From positions 1 through 53,127 of the IMG/VR virus record IMGVR_UViG_3300044675_006021: a stretch of 53,127 nucleotides of DNA. The stretch is one strand, 5' to 3'. Below, in pieces: positions 1 to 7,367 of the stretch. The translations under genes and the position numbers were made by a program. The notes beneath the pieces are model-generated. The model did not search any database. It saw only the letters and a list, made by a program, of their open reading frames with translations, and was not told the DNA's origin. This DNA is from a virus. Position 1 is the stretch's first letter. Each line of letters starts with the position of its first letter.

Positions 1-132
1 ACTGGCGACGATATCCGTGCGCAGTTCACCGAGTCCAAGAGCATTGAGGATGATGTGAACGAGACGCTGGTGTCGGAAGACGTAGAGGAAAAGGATCCTC
101 TAAAGTACTTCTCCGAAATGGAGAATGATTGA
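1..132 (+). CDS. C-terminal end of an unidentified protein (partial)
   Basis: The reading frame is open from the first base and stops with TGA at 130-132, giving the last 43 residues of a protein that begins outside the window. Fifteen of the 43 residues are Asp or Glu, and the tail ends in an acidic stretch after a PLKYFSEM motif. Codons are rich in C and G at third positions, like gp22, gp23 and the clamp genes here, which suggests a well-expressed core gene. Acidic C-termini are typical of phage DNA-binding proteins such as gp32 or UvsX, but I cannot identify this one. It is followed at once by a terminator shared with the convergent gene. Confidence 0.75.
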   Translation, partial: TGDDIRAQFTESKSIEDDVNETLVSEDVEEKDPLKYFSEMEND

Positions 133-133
133 G

Positions 134-160
134 AAAAGCCCCCGCAAGGGGGCTTTTTTT
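134..160. terminator. Bidirectional intrinsic terminator between convergent genes
   Basis: A 10-bp perfect stem (134-143 with 148-157) is closed by a GCAA tetraloop (144-147). It has an A-run on the left and a T-run on the right, so it can act in both directions. It begins one base after the stop codon of the plus-strand gene. The stop codon of the convergent minus-strand gene (159-161) lies at its edge. Confidence 0.92.
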
Positions 161-590
161 ATCCCCACTTGGGATAGTCTGAAAACTGTTCTTTTCTGGT
201 TTCAAAAATTAAATTATTTTGTTCTAAAGTGGGTTTTTCATCAAAATTTGATTTTGCTTTTGGATCCGTGATCCATTTAGATTGCAAAGAATTTATTGTT
301 TCTGATAAATTTCTTTGAAGTCCACTTATTTGTGTTTCCAGTTTAGATATTTGATCTTCCATGTCTGCCTTTATCCGCAAATCTAAAGCGACTTTTGCGG
401 TTTGGGCAACTGGGGTTTCAGATATAAGAACTTGTGTTGGCTCAAATAAAATTGGTGGTGGTAGCGGTAAATCTGGCTGACTGGTTACAGCAAGCTGTAC
501 TTGTTTTTGTGATTCTGTAATAGCTGCAGAGAATACTTTTTGTTCTGCGGATACATCAATGTTTACTGGTGATTTAGACTCTTCCATCAT
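159..590 (-). CDS. Hypothetical coiled-coil protein at the end of the tail operon
   Basis: A 143-residue protein that I do not recognise. The middle is Pro-rich (PDLPLPPP, about residues 39-46). Residues about 72-105 form heptad-like Leu/Ile spacing (MEDQISKLETQISGLQRNL), so a short coiled coil is likely. It is the last gene of the minus-strand operon. Its ATGATG start overlaps the TGA that ends the predicted frameshift extension of gp26, which implies translational coupling, and its stop lies in the shared terminator. Position directly after a gp26-type chaperone suggests a tail assembly role, but no tape measure signature is visible. Function is unknown. Confidence 0.65.
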   Translation of the reverse strand: MMEESKSPVNIDVSAEQKVFSAAITESQKQVQLAVTSQPDLPLPPPILFEPTQVLISETPVAQTAKVALDLRIKADMEDQISKLETQISGLQRNLSETINSLQSKWITDPKAKSNFDEKPTLEQNNLIFETRKEQFSDYPKWG

Positions 591-790
591 TGAAAGCCTT
601 CATATTGTTTCATCATGCTAGTTTGTTTTTTCTGTTCTTGGTATTCAATCAGTAAGGTGATGTAAATTTCTCGTTCCCACCATATCATGTTATCTATATC
701 ATATAGATTCCAATTAAAATTATTTATTAATGTAAAGTTGGTGGTAAAGTAGTCTTTTAAGTCAAAAAACTTTACCGATAGGTAAAAAAA
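587..790 (-). CDS. Predicted -1 frameshift extension of gp26 (chaperone G/T-like)
   Basis: After the T7 run at 784-790 the -1 frame stays open for 65 codons to a TGA at 589-587. It encodes a distinctive segment with a DIDNMIWWEREIYITLL core followed by a charged helix. The frame has no ATG, GTG or TTG codon before the Met inside that core, so it cannot easily be made as a separate protein. A -1 slip would produce a 282-residue gp26 fusion. This is the organisation of lambda G/GT and P2 E/E', tail assembly chaperones that handle the tape measure protein. In T4 a separate gene 51 follows 26; whether this extension is homologous to gp51 I cannot tell. The fusion is inferred, not demonstrated. 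Confidence 0.72.
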   Translation of the reverse strand, partial: FFYLSVKFFDLKDYFTTNFTLINNFNWNLYDIDNMIWWEREIYITLLIEYQEQKKQTSMMKQYEGFQ

Positions 791-1434
791 GTAAGTAAAC
801 CACTTACCTCCTTTTCACCATCTTTGGTGTTTAACATTACGTAAAGTTCAGGTTGTTTGGCAAAAAACTCTTCAATTTTTGGTAAAACATTCATCGGCAA
901 ATTGTCAATTAAATTTTCTATGTCTTTTGTCACAAATTTATTTAAATAATAAATTTCGTTTTTAACAATTACTTTTTTAATACAGGCTTTGATAAAAACA
1001 TCTTTGTCGAATGATGAAAGTTTTAACAGATCTTTTATTGTAGGAGTTTGAACTACGATATGAGTATCGTCTGTTAATTTTATTTTATCTTCTGATATTG
1101 CATTTCGATGCAATATATCAAATATATAAACTTGAACTTTTTCTTGGTTGTATATCAAGTTTAGACGTTCGTCCACACTCTTTGATCTAATTTGCAAAAA
1201 TAAAAATTCAGCGTCAGCCAAACACAAGTCCAATACGTTTACTCCTTTTGTGTTTGTTTTTAAAAGTTCAACCATTGATTGCAGAGCTAATTTTTTATTT
1301 TCTTCTTGCAATACGATTGATATGTTTTTTGCATCTTTTACTCTAAATGGAGTAAATGATGCTTTTTCATTGGAAAAAGGCAATACAGTTTCATATTGTG
1401 GTAACAGTGCTTCTAAAGAAGGAAACGAGTCCAT
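772..1434 (-). CDS. gp26: Baseplate hub/tail assembly protein gp26 (T4 baseplate family)
   Basis: The 220-residue product resembles the T4 gp26 family (T4 protein 208 residues). It has the N-terminal LP..PF..E..SFTPFRVKDAK-type segment, a central D-AEFLFLQIRSKS motif (about residues 74-85), and a C-terminus ending in GLLTFF, the usual family ending. The family takes part in assembling the central hub of the baseplate. It follows the tube-fold gene in a minus-strand operon, 9 bases downstream, with a GAGG ribosome site before ATG 1434. The last codons contain a slippery T-run that could send a fraction of ribosomes into a 65-residue extension. Family identity rests on motif pattern and context. 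Confidence 0.75.
   Translation of the reverse strand: MDSFPSLEALLPQYETVLPFSNEKASFTPFRVKDAKNISIVLQEENKKLALQSMVELLKTNTKGVNVLDLCLADAEFLFLQIRSKSVDERLNLIYNQEKVQVYIFDILHRNAISEDKIKLTDDTHIVVQTPTIKDLLKLSSFDKDVFIKACIKKVIVKNEIYYLNKFVTKDIENLIDNLPMNVLPKIEEFFAKQPELYVMLNTKDGEKEVSGLLTFFTYR
784..790 (-). other. Candidate -1 ribosomal frameshift site (T7 slippery run)
   Basis: On the minus strand the gp26 frame reads ACT TTT TTT ACC, seven consecutive T residues, four codons before the gp26 stop. Slipping by -1 on the two Phe codons preserves perfect tRNA pairing and enters the 65-codon open frame. A lone homopolymer could also cause polymerase slippage or a sequencing error, but the site sits exactly where G/GT-type genes shift. 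Confidence 0.68.
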
Positions 1435-1443
1435 TTATAATCC

Positions 1444-2013
1444 TCACGATGGGCTGGTAAATGTAAAGTCTCTAAAATTAATCAATACTTGATATGTCGA
1501 ATATTTATTAGCATCGATCATATCCAAAACAATCGGTAATGTCTCTATGGGATATATTTCATAAAATGTAAATGTTCTATTGATATTTCCATTTAAATCT
1601 AAAAGATTGATGTTCATTGAGGCGTCCAAGATGATATCATCATAATAAGAAAGTTGAAACGGAGCACCATAATAGCCTTTTTGTCTACCACCAGAATAAA
1701 TTGTATTAAACCAGGTATCAAAAAAATCGGTAATAAAATTATCGTTGGTGACGGCAAATGTCAGTAAAACGCCCTGTGGAAATTTTTGAGAGCGTGGAAC
1801 GGTTCTTCCGAGACCATAACCAGCTAAATTATCTGCAATTCCGTCAATAGCTCTAGATCCAATCGTAACTGCAAGTGGCTGGAGATCATCATTTGAAATC
1901 TGCGGCAATGTCTCTGGTAGAGACAAAGACATGGAAAATCTGTTTGATCGCTGTAGACCTTTATGGCGATCAAAAAAGTCTTTAATATTGATTATTGAGT
2001 TTGAGTTAGCCAT
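1444..2013 (-). CDS. Tail-tube-fold baseplate protein, gp54/gp19-like
   Basis: A 189-residue protein with the pattern of T4-family tube proteins: an N-terminal RSNRFSMSLSLP strand, a central segment with FPQGVLLTFAVTND followed by W-containing helix FFDTWFNTIY, and a DLNGNINRTFTFYEIYPIE strand pair that parallels the LDLNG motif of the two gp19 copies at 15147-16219. It is therefore probably a tube-like ring at the baseplate-tube junction (gp54 or similar) rather than the main tube. Its start overlaps the end of gp4 by 8 bases, so both are translated together. It lies directly before gp26. Confidence 0.6.
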   Translation of the reverse strand: MANSNSIINIKDFFDRHKGLQRSNRFSMSLSLPETLPQISNDDLQPLAVTIGSRAIDGIADNLAGYGLGRTVPRSQKFPQGVLLTFAVTNDNFITDFFDTWFNTIYSGGRQKGYYGAPFQLSYYDDIILDASMNINLLDLNGNINRTFTFYEIYPIETLPIVLDMIDANKYSTYQVLINFRDFTFTSPS

Positions 2014-2428
2014 TGGTAAATAATTCTTTTTCTGTTATTATTTTAAAAATCATATTGTTTTTTGTGCAATAGTCTTTTGCTGCTTTCCATTTTGCGTTGT
2101 TTACAGCCCAAATCATTCTCTCTCTTTTAGAGGCACTTTCTTTCAATATGGTTTGCTTTTTTGGCTTTACCTCAACCATCCATGTATGCAATCCATCATT
2201 GTTTTTAAACTGGATGATGAAATCCGGATAGTAGGTGTGCATTTTACTGTCGATGGGGCTCATATAAGGAATCCCGATTTCCTCAGATGACCATTTGATT
2301 ATACTGGGGTGCTCATCACAAAATTTGCAAACATTACGTTCCCAAAGAGAACGGCAGACAATTTTGCTCGCATCTCCCACGTATTTTTTATAATTTTTGG
2401 GATTAAATACCGTTTTGTATGCCATCAT
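2006..2428 (-). CDS. gp4: Head completion nuclease gp4 (TnsA/ExK-type)
   Basis: About 140 residues, against 150 in T4. The pattern R-S-x-WE-R (Glu near 29), WSSEEIGIPY, YYPDFI (Asp near 68) and VEVKP (Glu 85, Lys 87; numbering from the second Met) is that of T4 gp4/gp50, which carries a D-ExK restriction-nuclease-like core. The protein acts on packaged heads before tail joining. The gene begins with ATGATG at 2428/2425 just 2 or 5 bases after a late promoter box, with no ribosome binding site. The second ATG lies where a T4-type late transcript should start, so I favour leaderless initiation at 2425. It is the first gene of the minus-strand operon. Confidence 0.88.
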   Translation of the reverse strand: MMAYKTVFNPKNYKKYVGDASKIVCRSLWERNVCKFCDEHPSIIKWSSEEIGIPYMSPIDSKMHTYYPDFIIQFKNNDGLHTWMVEVKPKKQTILKESASKRERMIWAVNNAKWKAAKDYCTKNNMIFKIITEKELFTNG

Positions 2429-2430
2429 AA

Positions 2431-2438
2431 TATTTAGA
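2431..2438 (-). promoter_or_regulatory. T4-type late promoter (TCTAAATA) for the gp4 operon
   Basis: Minus-strand TCTAAATA, one arm of a perfect inverted repeat with 2446-2453. The start codons at 2428 and 2425 lie 2 and 5 bases downstream, so the mRNA would be leaderless or nearly so. Confidence 0.7.
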
Positions 2439-2445
2439 GAAATTG

Positions 2446-2453
2446 TCTAAATA
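2446..2453 (+). promoter_or_regulatory. T4-type late promoter (TCTAAATA) for the baseplate operon
   Basis: Plus-strand TCTAAATA, the other arm of the divergent inverted repeat. It stands 7 bases before the ATG at 2461, with no Shine-Dalgarno sequence between. Confidence 0.7.
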
Positions 2454-2460
2454 TTTACAT

Positions 2461-3276
2461 ATGGCCTATTTCTACAAATATCCAACGGGCAGTGCAGCAG
2501 ACGAACAACCTATGTGGTTGAATTTTTATGCTGCAAACTATTCATTAATTGATACGGATAGAACTCGATCAGGGGTCATCAGCCGTTCCTTCGCTCATTT
2601 GCAGCTACCGATGCCAAAGGAACCGGGTTACCAAATAGCACACGAATATGGTGAAAGTAATAACAATCCGGTAGGCCCGGTTCTCAGTGCAGCTGGTATC
2701 GCCAATGCCGGTGGTGGCCTAAAAGGTACGCTTAATGTCTTAAAAAGAACCCTGCAACCCGCTACTTTTTACTGGGAACGTATGTTTGCTACTTCAACTT
2801 TCAGACGTTTTAGCAACATTGCGGAATATACTATGGTAAGTGAAGGAAGAAAACGGTATTTTTTCCAATATGTTTTTACGCCCAAAAATGAAAGAGAAAC
2901 AATTGAAGTCGAAAGTATCGTTGGAACTTTTAGAAAAGCATCATATCCAACTGTAGCTTCAGGGCTACCAGAAAGATCCTATCCACAAAATTTGTGGTGC
3001 ATTCAAGCAACCCCAGGAAATCAAACACCGCTGGGTGGATCGGATCCATTTAATCTTACTGCAAACTGGCTCGGTGAACCATTGGTGTGCGTACTGGAAA
3101 CAGTAAAGGTAGAAAAAAATGACGCAAGCGATCCCATAATTCGCTACTTGCCAAACGGAGCGTCTTCGCTGACTCTCCTTGGCCTCTATTTTACGGAATT
3201 TGAAACCGGCTCTTATGTTCCAGAGTGGAATGCACTCTGGTCAAAATCAGAAATATCTTCATATTACTTAACTTAA
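2461..3276 (+). CDS. gp48: Baseplate tail tube cap/initiator gp48/gp54
   Basis: The 271-residue product shows the gp48/gp54 family pattern: an early LQLPMP segment, a Gly/Ala-rich middle, then FSNIAEYTMVSEGRKRYFFQYVFTPKNERE and IVGTFRKASYP, followed by a strand-rich end. In T4 these proteins (364 and 320 residues) cap the hub and start tube polymerisation. A TTG at 2443 is in frame, but it overlaps the late promoter box, so I take ATG 2461 (MAYFYKYPTG). First gene of the plus-strand baseplate operon, 1 base before gp53. I cannot tell whether it is closer to gp48 or gp54. Confidence 0.75.
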   Translation: MAYFYKYPTGSAADEQPMWLNFYAANYSLIDTDRTRSGVISRSFAHLQLPMPKEPGYQIAHEYGESNNNPVGPVLSAAGIANAGGGLKGTLNVLKRTLQPATFYWERMFATSTFRRFSNIAEYTMVSEGRKRYFFQYVFTPKNERETIEVESIVGTFRKASYPTVASGLPERSYPQNLWCIQATPGNQTPLGGSDPFNLTANWLGEPLVCVLETVKVEKNDASDPIIRYLPNGASSLTLLGLYFTEFETGSYVPEWNALWSKSEISSYYLT

Positions 3277-3277
3277 A

Positions 3278-4123
3278 ATGAAATTTTTTACTAATCTACC
3301 AAAAACAACTTTTGCAAGCACAATCGGTAATTTTACAATTTCTGATTTTTTTACCTACTTGGACGTGGACAATACCCAAGTACAGGAAGCAGCTGTTGCT
3401 GTTGATGATAAAACGACTTTAGTAGAAGCTGCAGTAACGGTTTACCAAGATCCAAATGCGTTTTGGGCATTTGTTGCTGCTAGCAATACAGTAAATCCAT
3501 TTGCGCTTTTAGATATAAACAGCAATCTTTTTACAAAAAATACAGAAGATAAAATTAACCTTACTCTTTTACCCGGTCCTACATCGGTTACAGGGGGAAC
3601 GGCATTTCCAGCTGGAAGTCTAATAGTGCCTTATTCGGCCAATACCGGATTTACCTTTAATTCTGGTTATACCGGCAACTTTAATATAAGTGGACCATTT
3701 GCAGTAATAGAGCAATCATCATTTTATGATGGAAATATGGTAATAAGCGGTCAGGTTGGCGGAACACAAGATTTTATAATTGTTGGAGCCACGTCAGAGC
3801 GAGTTACGGTTATCCAAAAAAACTTTGATGGGTCATTTACTTGGGCTGGCTCATATTATACTGGAAACAAAAAAACGTATTCTAATAAAGTTGTTTATCA
3901 GTCTTTGAATAAAGATGGTAAAAAAATATTTAAAGAACTAGTTTCATCCAACCCAACAATCGATCAATACTTACCAATTTCAACACCAATTGGCGGTTCT
4001 ACCGCTTATACTCCTACGACGGCTCTAGATAATATTGACGATCAGACAAAAGAAATACAAGCATATATACCAGCACAGATAGGTTTGATACAGTCCTCAT
4101 TTATAACAGCTACACACAGATAA
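3278..4123 (+). CDS. gp53: Baseplate wedge protein gp53
   Basis: 281 residues. The N-terminal third matches the T4 gp53 pattern, a LysM-like fold: TLVEAAVTVYQDPNAFWAF followed by AASNTVNPFALL (about residues 47-80). gp53 holds neighbouring baseplate wedges together. The T4 protein has 196 residues. The extra length here comes from a Gly/Thr-rich beta segment (about residues 95-190) that looks like an inserted domain. The tail (TKEIQAYIPAQIG) is typical of a wedge connector. It lies 1 base after gp48 and 1 base before the hub gene. Confidence comes from both the N-terminal pattern and the position. Confidence 0.75.
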   Translation: MKFFTNLPKTTFASTIGNFTISDFFTYLDVDNTQVQEAAVAVDDKTTLVEAAVTVYQDPNAFWAFVAASNTVNPFALLDINSNLFTKNTEDKINLTLLPGPTSVTGGTAFPAGSLIVPYSANTGFTFNSGYTGNFNISGPFAVIEQSSFYDGNMVISGQVGGTQDFIIVGATSERVTVIQKNFDGSFTWAGSYYTGNKKTYSNKVVYQSLNKDGKKIFKELVSSNPTIDQYLPISTPIGGSTAYTPTTALDNIDDQTKEIQAYIPAQIGLIQSSFITATHR

Positions 4124-4124
4124 T

Positions 4125-6161
4125 ATGCCAGCTCCTCCAACATTTCCAAAATTTAATCCCGCGTATTCAACAATACGTTTTATTAGACTTGGTACGCTAG
4201 TTATCAATAAACAAAATAAAGAATGTAGATTTGAACGTTTGGAAATGGTTGAAAGCATAAATGAAATATTTCCAAGTGGAAGTATTGTTGTAACAGACCT
4301 AAAAGATATAGTTTCATACATTGGAGCAAGTTCAATAGATTATATTGAAATTGAATTTTTTGATGGAAAAGTTATTTTTGGAGATATTACCAGCGTTTCT
4401 TACATAGATAACGCCGCGTCTGATAATGAAACAACAACTGTTGCAATTAATTTTACAAATTCTTATTACAAATATTTTTCAAATAATTCAATAATTAATT
4501 TATTGGGCTATAAAAAACCAGTTGTATTTTCAATTAATGAATTGGTAACGCTATTGCGTACCTGGACATTTGGCTCGGCTCCTGGTTCAGGATATCAAGA
4601 TTTTGCTTCAAACTTTTTCCTATATCGTCCAAATATTCCTTATATGTCTGGAGATGAAACGCAGCCAGGAAATGCTCTCGAATTTATAAAGTATCTAACA
4701 AATGGTGCTGTAGACGAGGCCGGAGAACCAAACTTTTTCTTTTGGACCACTTTTGGTGGTGGCGTAAACTTTAAATCATTTAAAAGAAATCCAGCCGCAG
4801 ATTGTTCTTTTACAACGATAAATGCGGATTACCGCAATATAGCAGTATATGATAATGAAGCTGTTATACAGCGTTTGTCTGACAGAAAGGTGTACCGTAA
4901 AGCATATTTTGCTGCTACGAGCCCAGCTTATCAATGGATTTCTAAAAACTATTACTATATCAGAAAAACACCAAAATACTTGGATGTTCTTCCAAAAATA
5001 AAAATTGACCCATCATTGACTGGAACTGCATTGGATGAAGCTATGGCAGAAGCTGCAGCACAGACAGAAAAGGAAGCAACTAAAAATTTAATGTTTCATT
5101 TTCAAGATGATGGACAAAAATACAACATTGATGTTGTTACTGTAGATGGCAGAGGCACTATTGCACCTAAAGGTGGAGATGCTATACCATATGAAAAGGA
5201 TTGGGGTTACTTTGATGGTAAGGTTCCTACAAATACACAATCTGTAACAAATCTTTTAAGTAATCAATATGGAACAAATTTAAATTATGCTGGTTTAAAT
5301 TTTATGGGAGAAACTGGGTATATGCCTTTCTTGGATAGCCCAGACATGTGGAAAAATATGTTTGATTTGACACCAATACATCCCCATTATCCAGATGAAG
5401 GAAGCTTGTCGGCTACCAGTCCAGTACCATGCAGTGGTGGCGGTAGTGTCGGTATCGATGGCAAGGATACCAATCTCCAGCACATAATGGATATCCGATA
5501 TAAATCATTCATTGATAGCATTTCTTCAATCTCAGCAGACAGGGTATCTCAAATAAGAGACATAGAAACTCAAAACTTTGTACTTTACTCACTTTGTTGC
5601 ATGGGTAAAAAAGAGGATTGTTTCTTTGCTGTGTTACAAAGATATGAACCGGATTCAGCATATTACGGCACAACAGGGGCATCGGGTGGTTCTGGTGGAA
5701 CTGCAGGAGCTGGATTAACTCTACCCATGGGTGCTAAAATGTATCGTTATAAATGGAATAAAATAAATTTTGATTCCGGAACTACAGGTAGCTCAGGAGG
5801 AACCGGGTCAACTGGAGGGATGGGCGGATCGAGTGGTTCCTCTGGTGCTACTGGTTCTTATCTTGTACACCAATTAGAAAAATGGTCTCTTGATCCTACA
5901 GTTAAGTCAAATAATACACAAGATAGCACATGGGCCATTAATCTAAATGAAAGAGGTTTGAGTGGAAACGTTTTGCCACCGGGATGGGTTGTAAGCAGCA
6001 CAGGGAATTTTAAATATCGTCCTATAGGTGCATCTGGTTCTAGTAGCTTCAACGCTTCTGGAAATATATTTCACATTGCCAGAATTTGCGTTGAAACTGT
6101 GGATGGTAATAATCAATTGGCGTATTTTTGGGCCGAAAATACAGTGGATGGAGATTGCTGA
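4125..6161 (+). CDS. Baseplate hub protein, N-terminal part (gp27-like, split)
   Basis: 678 residues. The first 240 residues have the layout of contractile-tail hub proteins (gp27/gpD type): strand-rich segments YIEIEFFDGKVIFGDITSVSY and TTTVAINFTNSYYKYFSN, then LLRTWTFG and a segment resembling the IPYMS...ALEFIKYL region that joins the two tube-like domains. Later residues are unusual: two Gly/Ser/Thr linkers (about residues 515-530 and 552-580) and a Cys pair in LYSLCCMGKKEDC. The frame ends in TGATG, where the stop overlaps the start of the next gene. That gene supplies what looks like the missing C-terminal hub domain. Homology is inferred from pattern and position. Confidence 0.55.
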   Translation: MPAPPTFPKFNPAYSTIRFIRLGTLVINKQNKECRFERLEMVESINEIFPSGSIVVTDLKDIVSYIGASSIDYIEIEFFDGKVIFGDITSVSYIDNAASDNETTTVAINFTNSYYKYFSNNSIINLLGYKKPVVFSINELVTLLRTWTFGSAPGSGYQDFASNFFLYRPNIPYMSGDETQPGNALEFIKYLTNGAVDEAGEPNFFFWTTFGGGVNFKSFKRNPAADCSFTTINADYRNIAVYDNEAVIQRLSDRKVYRKAYFAATSPAYQWISKNYYYIRKTPKYLDVLPKIKIDPSLTGTALDEAMAEAAAQTEKEATKNLMFHFQDDGQKYNIDVVTVDGRGTIAPKGGDAIPYEKDWGYFDGKVPTNTQSVTNLLSNQYGTNLNYAGLNFMGETGYMPFLDSPDMWKNMFDLTPIHPHYPDEGSLSATSPVPCSGGGSVGIDGKDTNLQHIMDIRYKSFIDSISSISADRVSQIRDIETQNFVLYSLCCMGKKEDCFFAVLQRYEPDSAYYGTTGASGGSGGTAGAGLTLPMGAKMYRYKWNKINFDSGTTGSSGGTGSTGGMGGSSGSSGATGSYLVHQLEKWSLDPTVKSNNTQDSTWAINLNERGLSGNVLPPGWVVSSTGNFKYRPIGASGSSSFNASGNIFHIARICVETVDGNNQLAYFWAENTVDGDC

Positions 6162-6973
6162 TGGGAAAACAGATAATAACATATGGTACAAATTACTCAC
6201 AACATGCACTTTATACTGTTAATAGTAGGGGTGCATATGAATGTGCAAATGCAAAAATTACAAGAGGATATACCTCAATCCCATCAAATGTACAAGATTG
6301 CTTAGACAGATTTCCAGAAATAAAGGCAATTGCAGAAGCAGTTGGATTTTATTCTCCTCCGGAAGGTAGCTCGGGCTCATCTGGTGGTTCTGGAGCATCT
6401 GGCGGTAGTGGTGGAAATGGCGGTGGTGTAAATCTTTGGACCGGTAATGTTCCGGTTCCCGCGTTTAATACCAGTAATCCAGAAGATTTATATTTTGAAA
6501 AATCTTCTTCAGAATGTGGATATGTTAATGATGACCCAAATTTGGGCCCCGATTGGATGGGCTGCTTATGGGGAACCCCTTCTGCACCGTATAGCTGCAC
6601 ATGCCCCGAAGTTAGACCAAATTACGAAGCTTACATAAAACACAGATTAAATGTTGCTTCATTCTGGAATACACCAGTAGAAACACCGGTAAAGCGTGCT
6701 GAATTTTTAGATGCTTTACAATATGGAAGAAAAATAGATGTAACAATAGCTGGTGATTTTAATCTTAAAGTGGGGCAAGTCGTAAATATTAGATTAAATG
6801 GAATTAGTGGTTACCCCTATTCATCCAGCAATTCATTTTTAAATGGTTTATTTTACATAATTGCAATAAAGCACGTTGTTACAAATTCTGGAACACATGA
6901 AACGGCGTTGTCTTTGTCTACGATAGCATCGGATTACTCATCTTTTGGTGCAGTAGGCCCAGTTTACCCTTGA
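6161..6973 (+). CDS. Baseplate hub protein, C-terminal part (gp27-like, split)
   Basis: 270 residues from ATG 6161, which overlaps the previous stop (TGATG). An upstream in-frame ATG at 6128 lies inside the preceding gene and is less likely. The C-terminal 80 residues (GRKIDVTIAGDFNLKVGQVVN, GLFYIIAIKHVV, THETALSLSTIA) match the closing beta-barrel of gp27-like hubs, where a NFNLTPG-type strand precedes the VIHEL-type strand. Before it come a 21-residue Gly/Ser/Asn linker (about 68-88) and a Cys-rich patch (ECGY, GCLWG, SCTCPE; five Cys in about 40 residues) that could bind metal. With the gene before it, this probably makes one hub from two chains. Confidence 0.55.
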   Translation: MGKQIITYGTNYSQHALYTVNSRGAYECANAKITRGYTSIPSNVQDCLDRFPEIKAIAEAVGFYSPPEGSSGSSGGSGASGGSGGNGGGVNLWTGNVPVPAFNTSNPEDLYFEKSSSECGYVNDDPNLGPDWMGCLWGTPSAPYSCTCPEVRPNYEAYIKHRLNVASFWNTPVETPVKRAEFLDALQYGRKIDVTIAGDFNLKVGQVVNIRLNGISGYPYSSSNSFLNGLFYIIAIKHVVTNSGTHETALSLSTIASDYSSFGAVGPVYP

Positions 6974-6981
6974 TATAAATA
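6974..6981 (+). promoter_or_regulatory. T4-type late promoter (TATAAATA) for gp25
   Basis: A perfect TATAAATA begins one base after the stop codon of the hub gene and ends exactly 5 bases before the gp25 ATG. There is no Shine-Dalgarno sequence, so a T4-like start site would fall at the ATG itself. Confidence 0.8.
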
Positions 6982-6986
6982 TTCTG

Positions 6987-7367
6987 ATGGGCACTAAAGA
7001 TTTTTCTATTCTTTTGGAAAAAGTAAGCGTAACTGATACAAAAAAGGATATCAGTTTGGTTACCGGTTTTAACGCTTACGCACAGTACATAGAAGTCGTG
7101 TGCAAAACCCAAAAAGGTGAACTCGTGTCAGACATGAACTTGGGTTCAAATTATTATGAATATATCTTTAATGGTCAGGCTGACCTGCCCGCATTACAAA
7201 ATTCGATGGCGGGATATATTCAGGCCGTAATACCTAAAGTAGCAAATGTTAAAGTTATCACACAATATTCTTCCGCAAGTCAATTTCAATTTAATGTTTA
7301 TTATTCAGTATCGGACGGGATAAACTCACAAACCAATAATAGTACTTTTGTCGAGGTCGAAATCTAA
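6987..7367 (+). CDS. gp25: Baseplate wedge protein gp25
   Basis: 126 residues, close to T4 gp25 (132). It has the family hallmark GELVSDMNLGSNYYEYIFN (about residues 42-60) and the C-terminal VYYSVSDG.....TFVEVEI strands of the GpW/Gp25 fold. gp25 sits at the inner baseplate, where its fold copies a sheath-subunit handshake domain and primes sheath polymerisation. Its start follows a perfect late promoter by 5 bases. Its stop overlaps the start of gp6 by one base (TAATG), consistent with the wedge operon gp25-gp6-gp7. Confidence 0.92.
   Translation: MGTKDFSILLEKVSVTDTKKDISLVTGFNAYAQYIEVVCKTQKGELVSDMNLGSNYYEYIFNGQADLPALQNSMAGYIQAVIPKVANVKVITQYSSASQFQFNVYYSVSDGINSQTNNSTFVEVEI

Noticed and set aside
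2443-2460. Earlier TTG start for the gp48-like gene
   Set aside because: It overlaps the late promoter box and has no ribosome site; ATG 2461 gives the expected N-terminus.
6128-6160. Earlier ATG for the second hub gene
   Set aside because: It lies inside the preceding gene, and the TGATG overlap at 6161 gives a normal coupled start.
6150-6170. Frameshift joining the two hub genes
   Set aside because: No slippery run is present and the TGATG junction is a standard termination-reinitiation signal.
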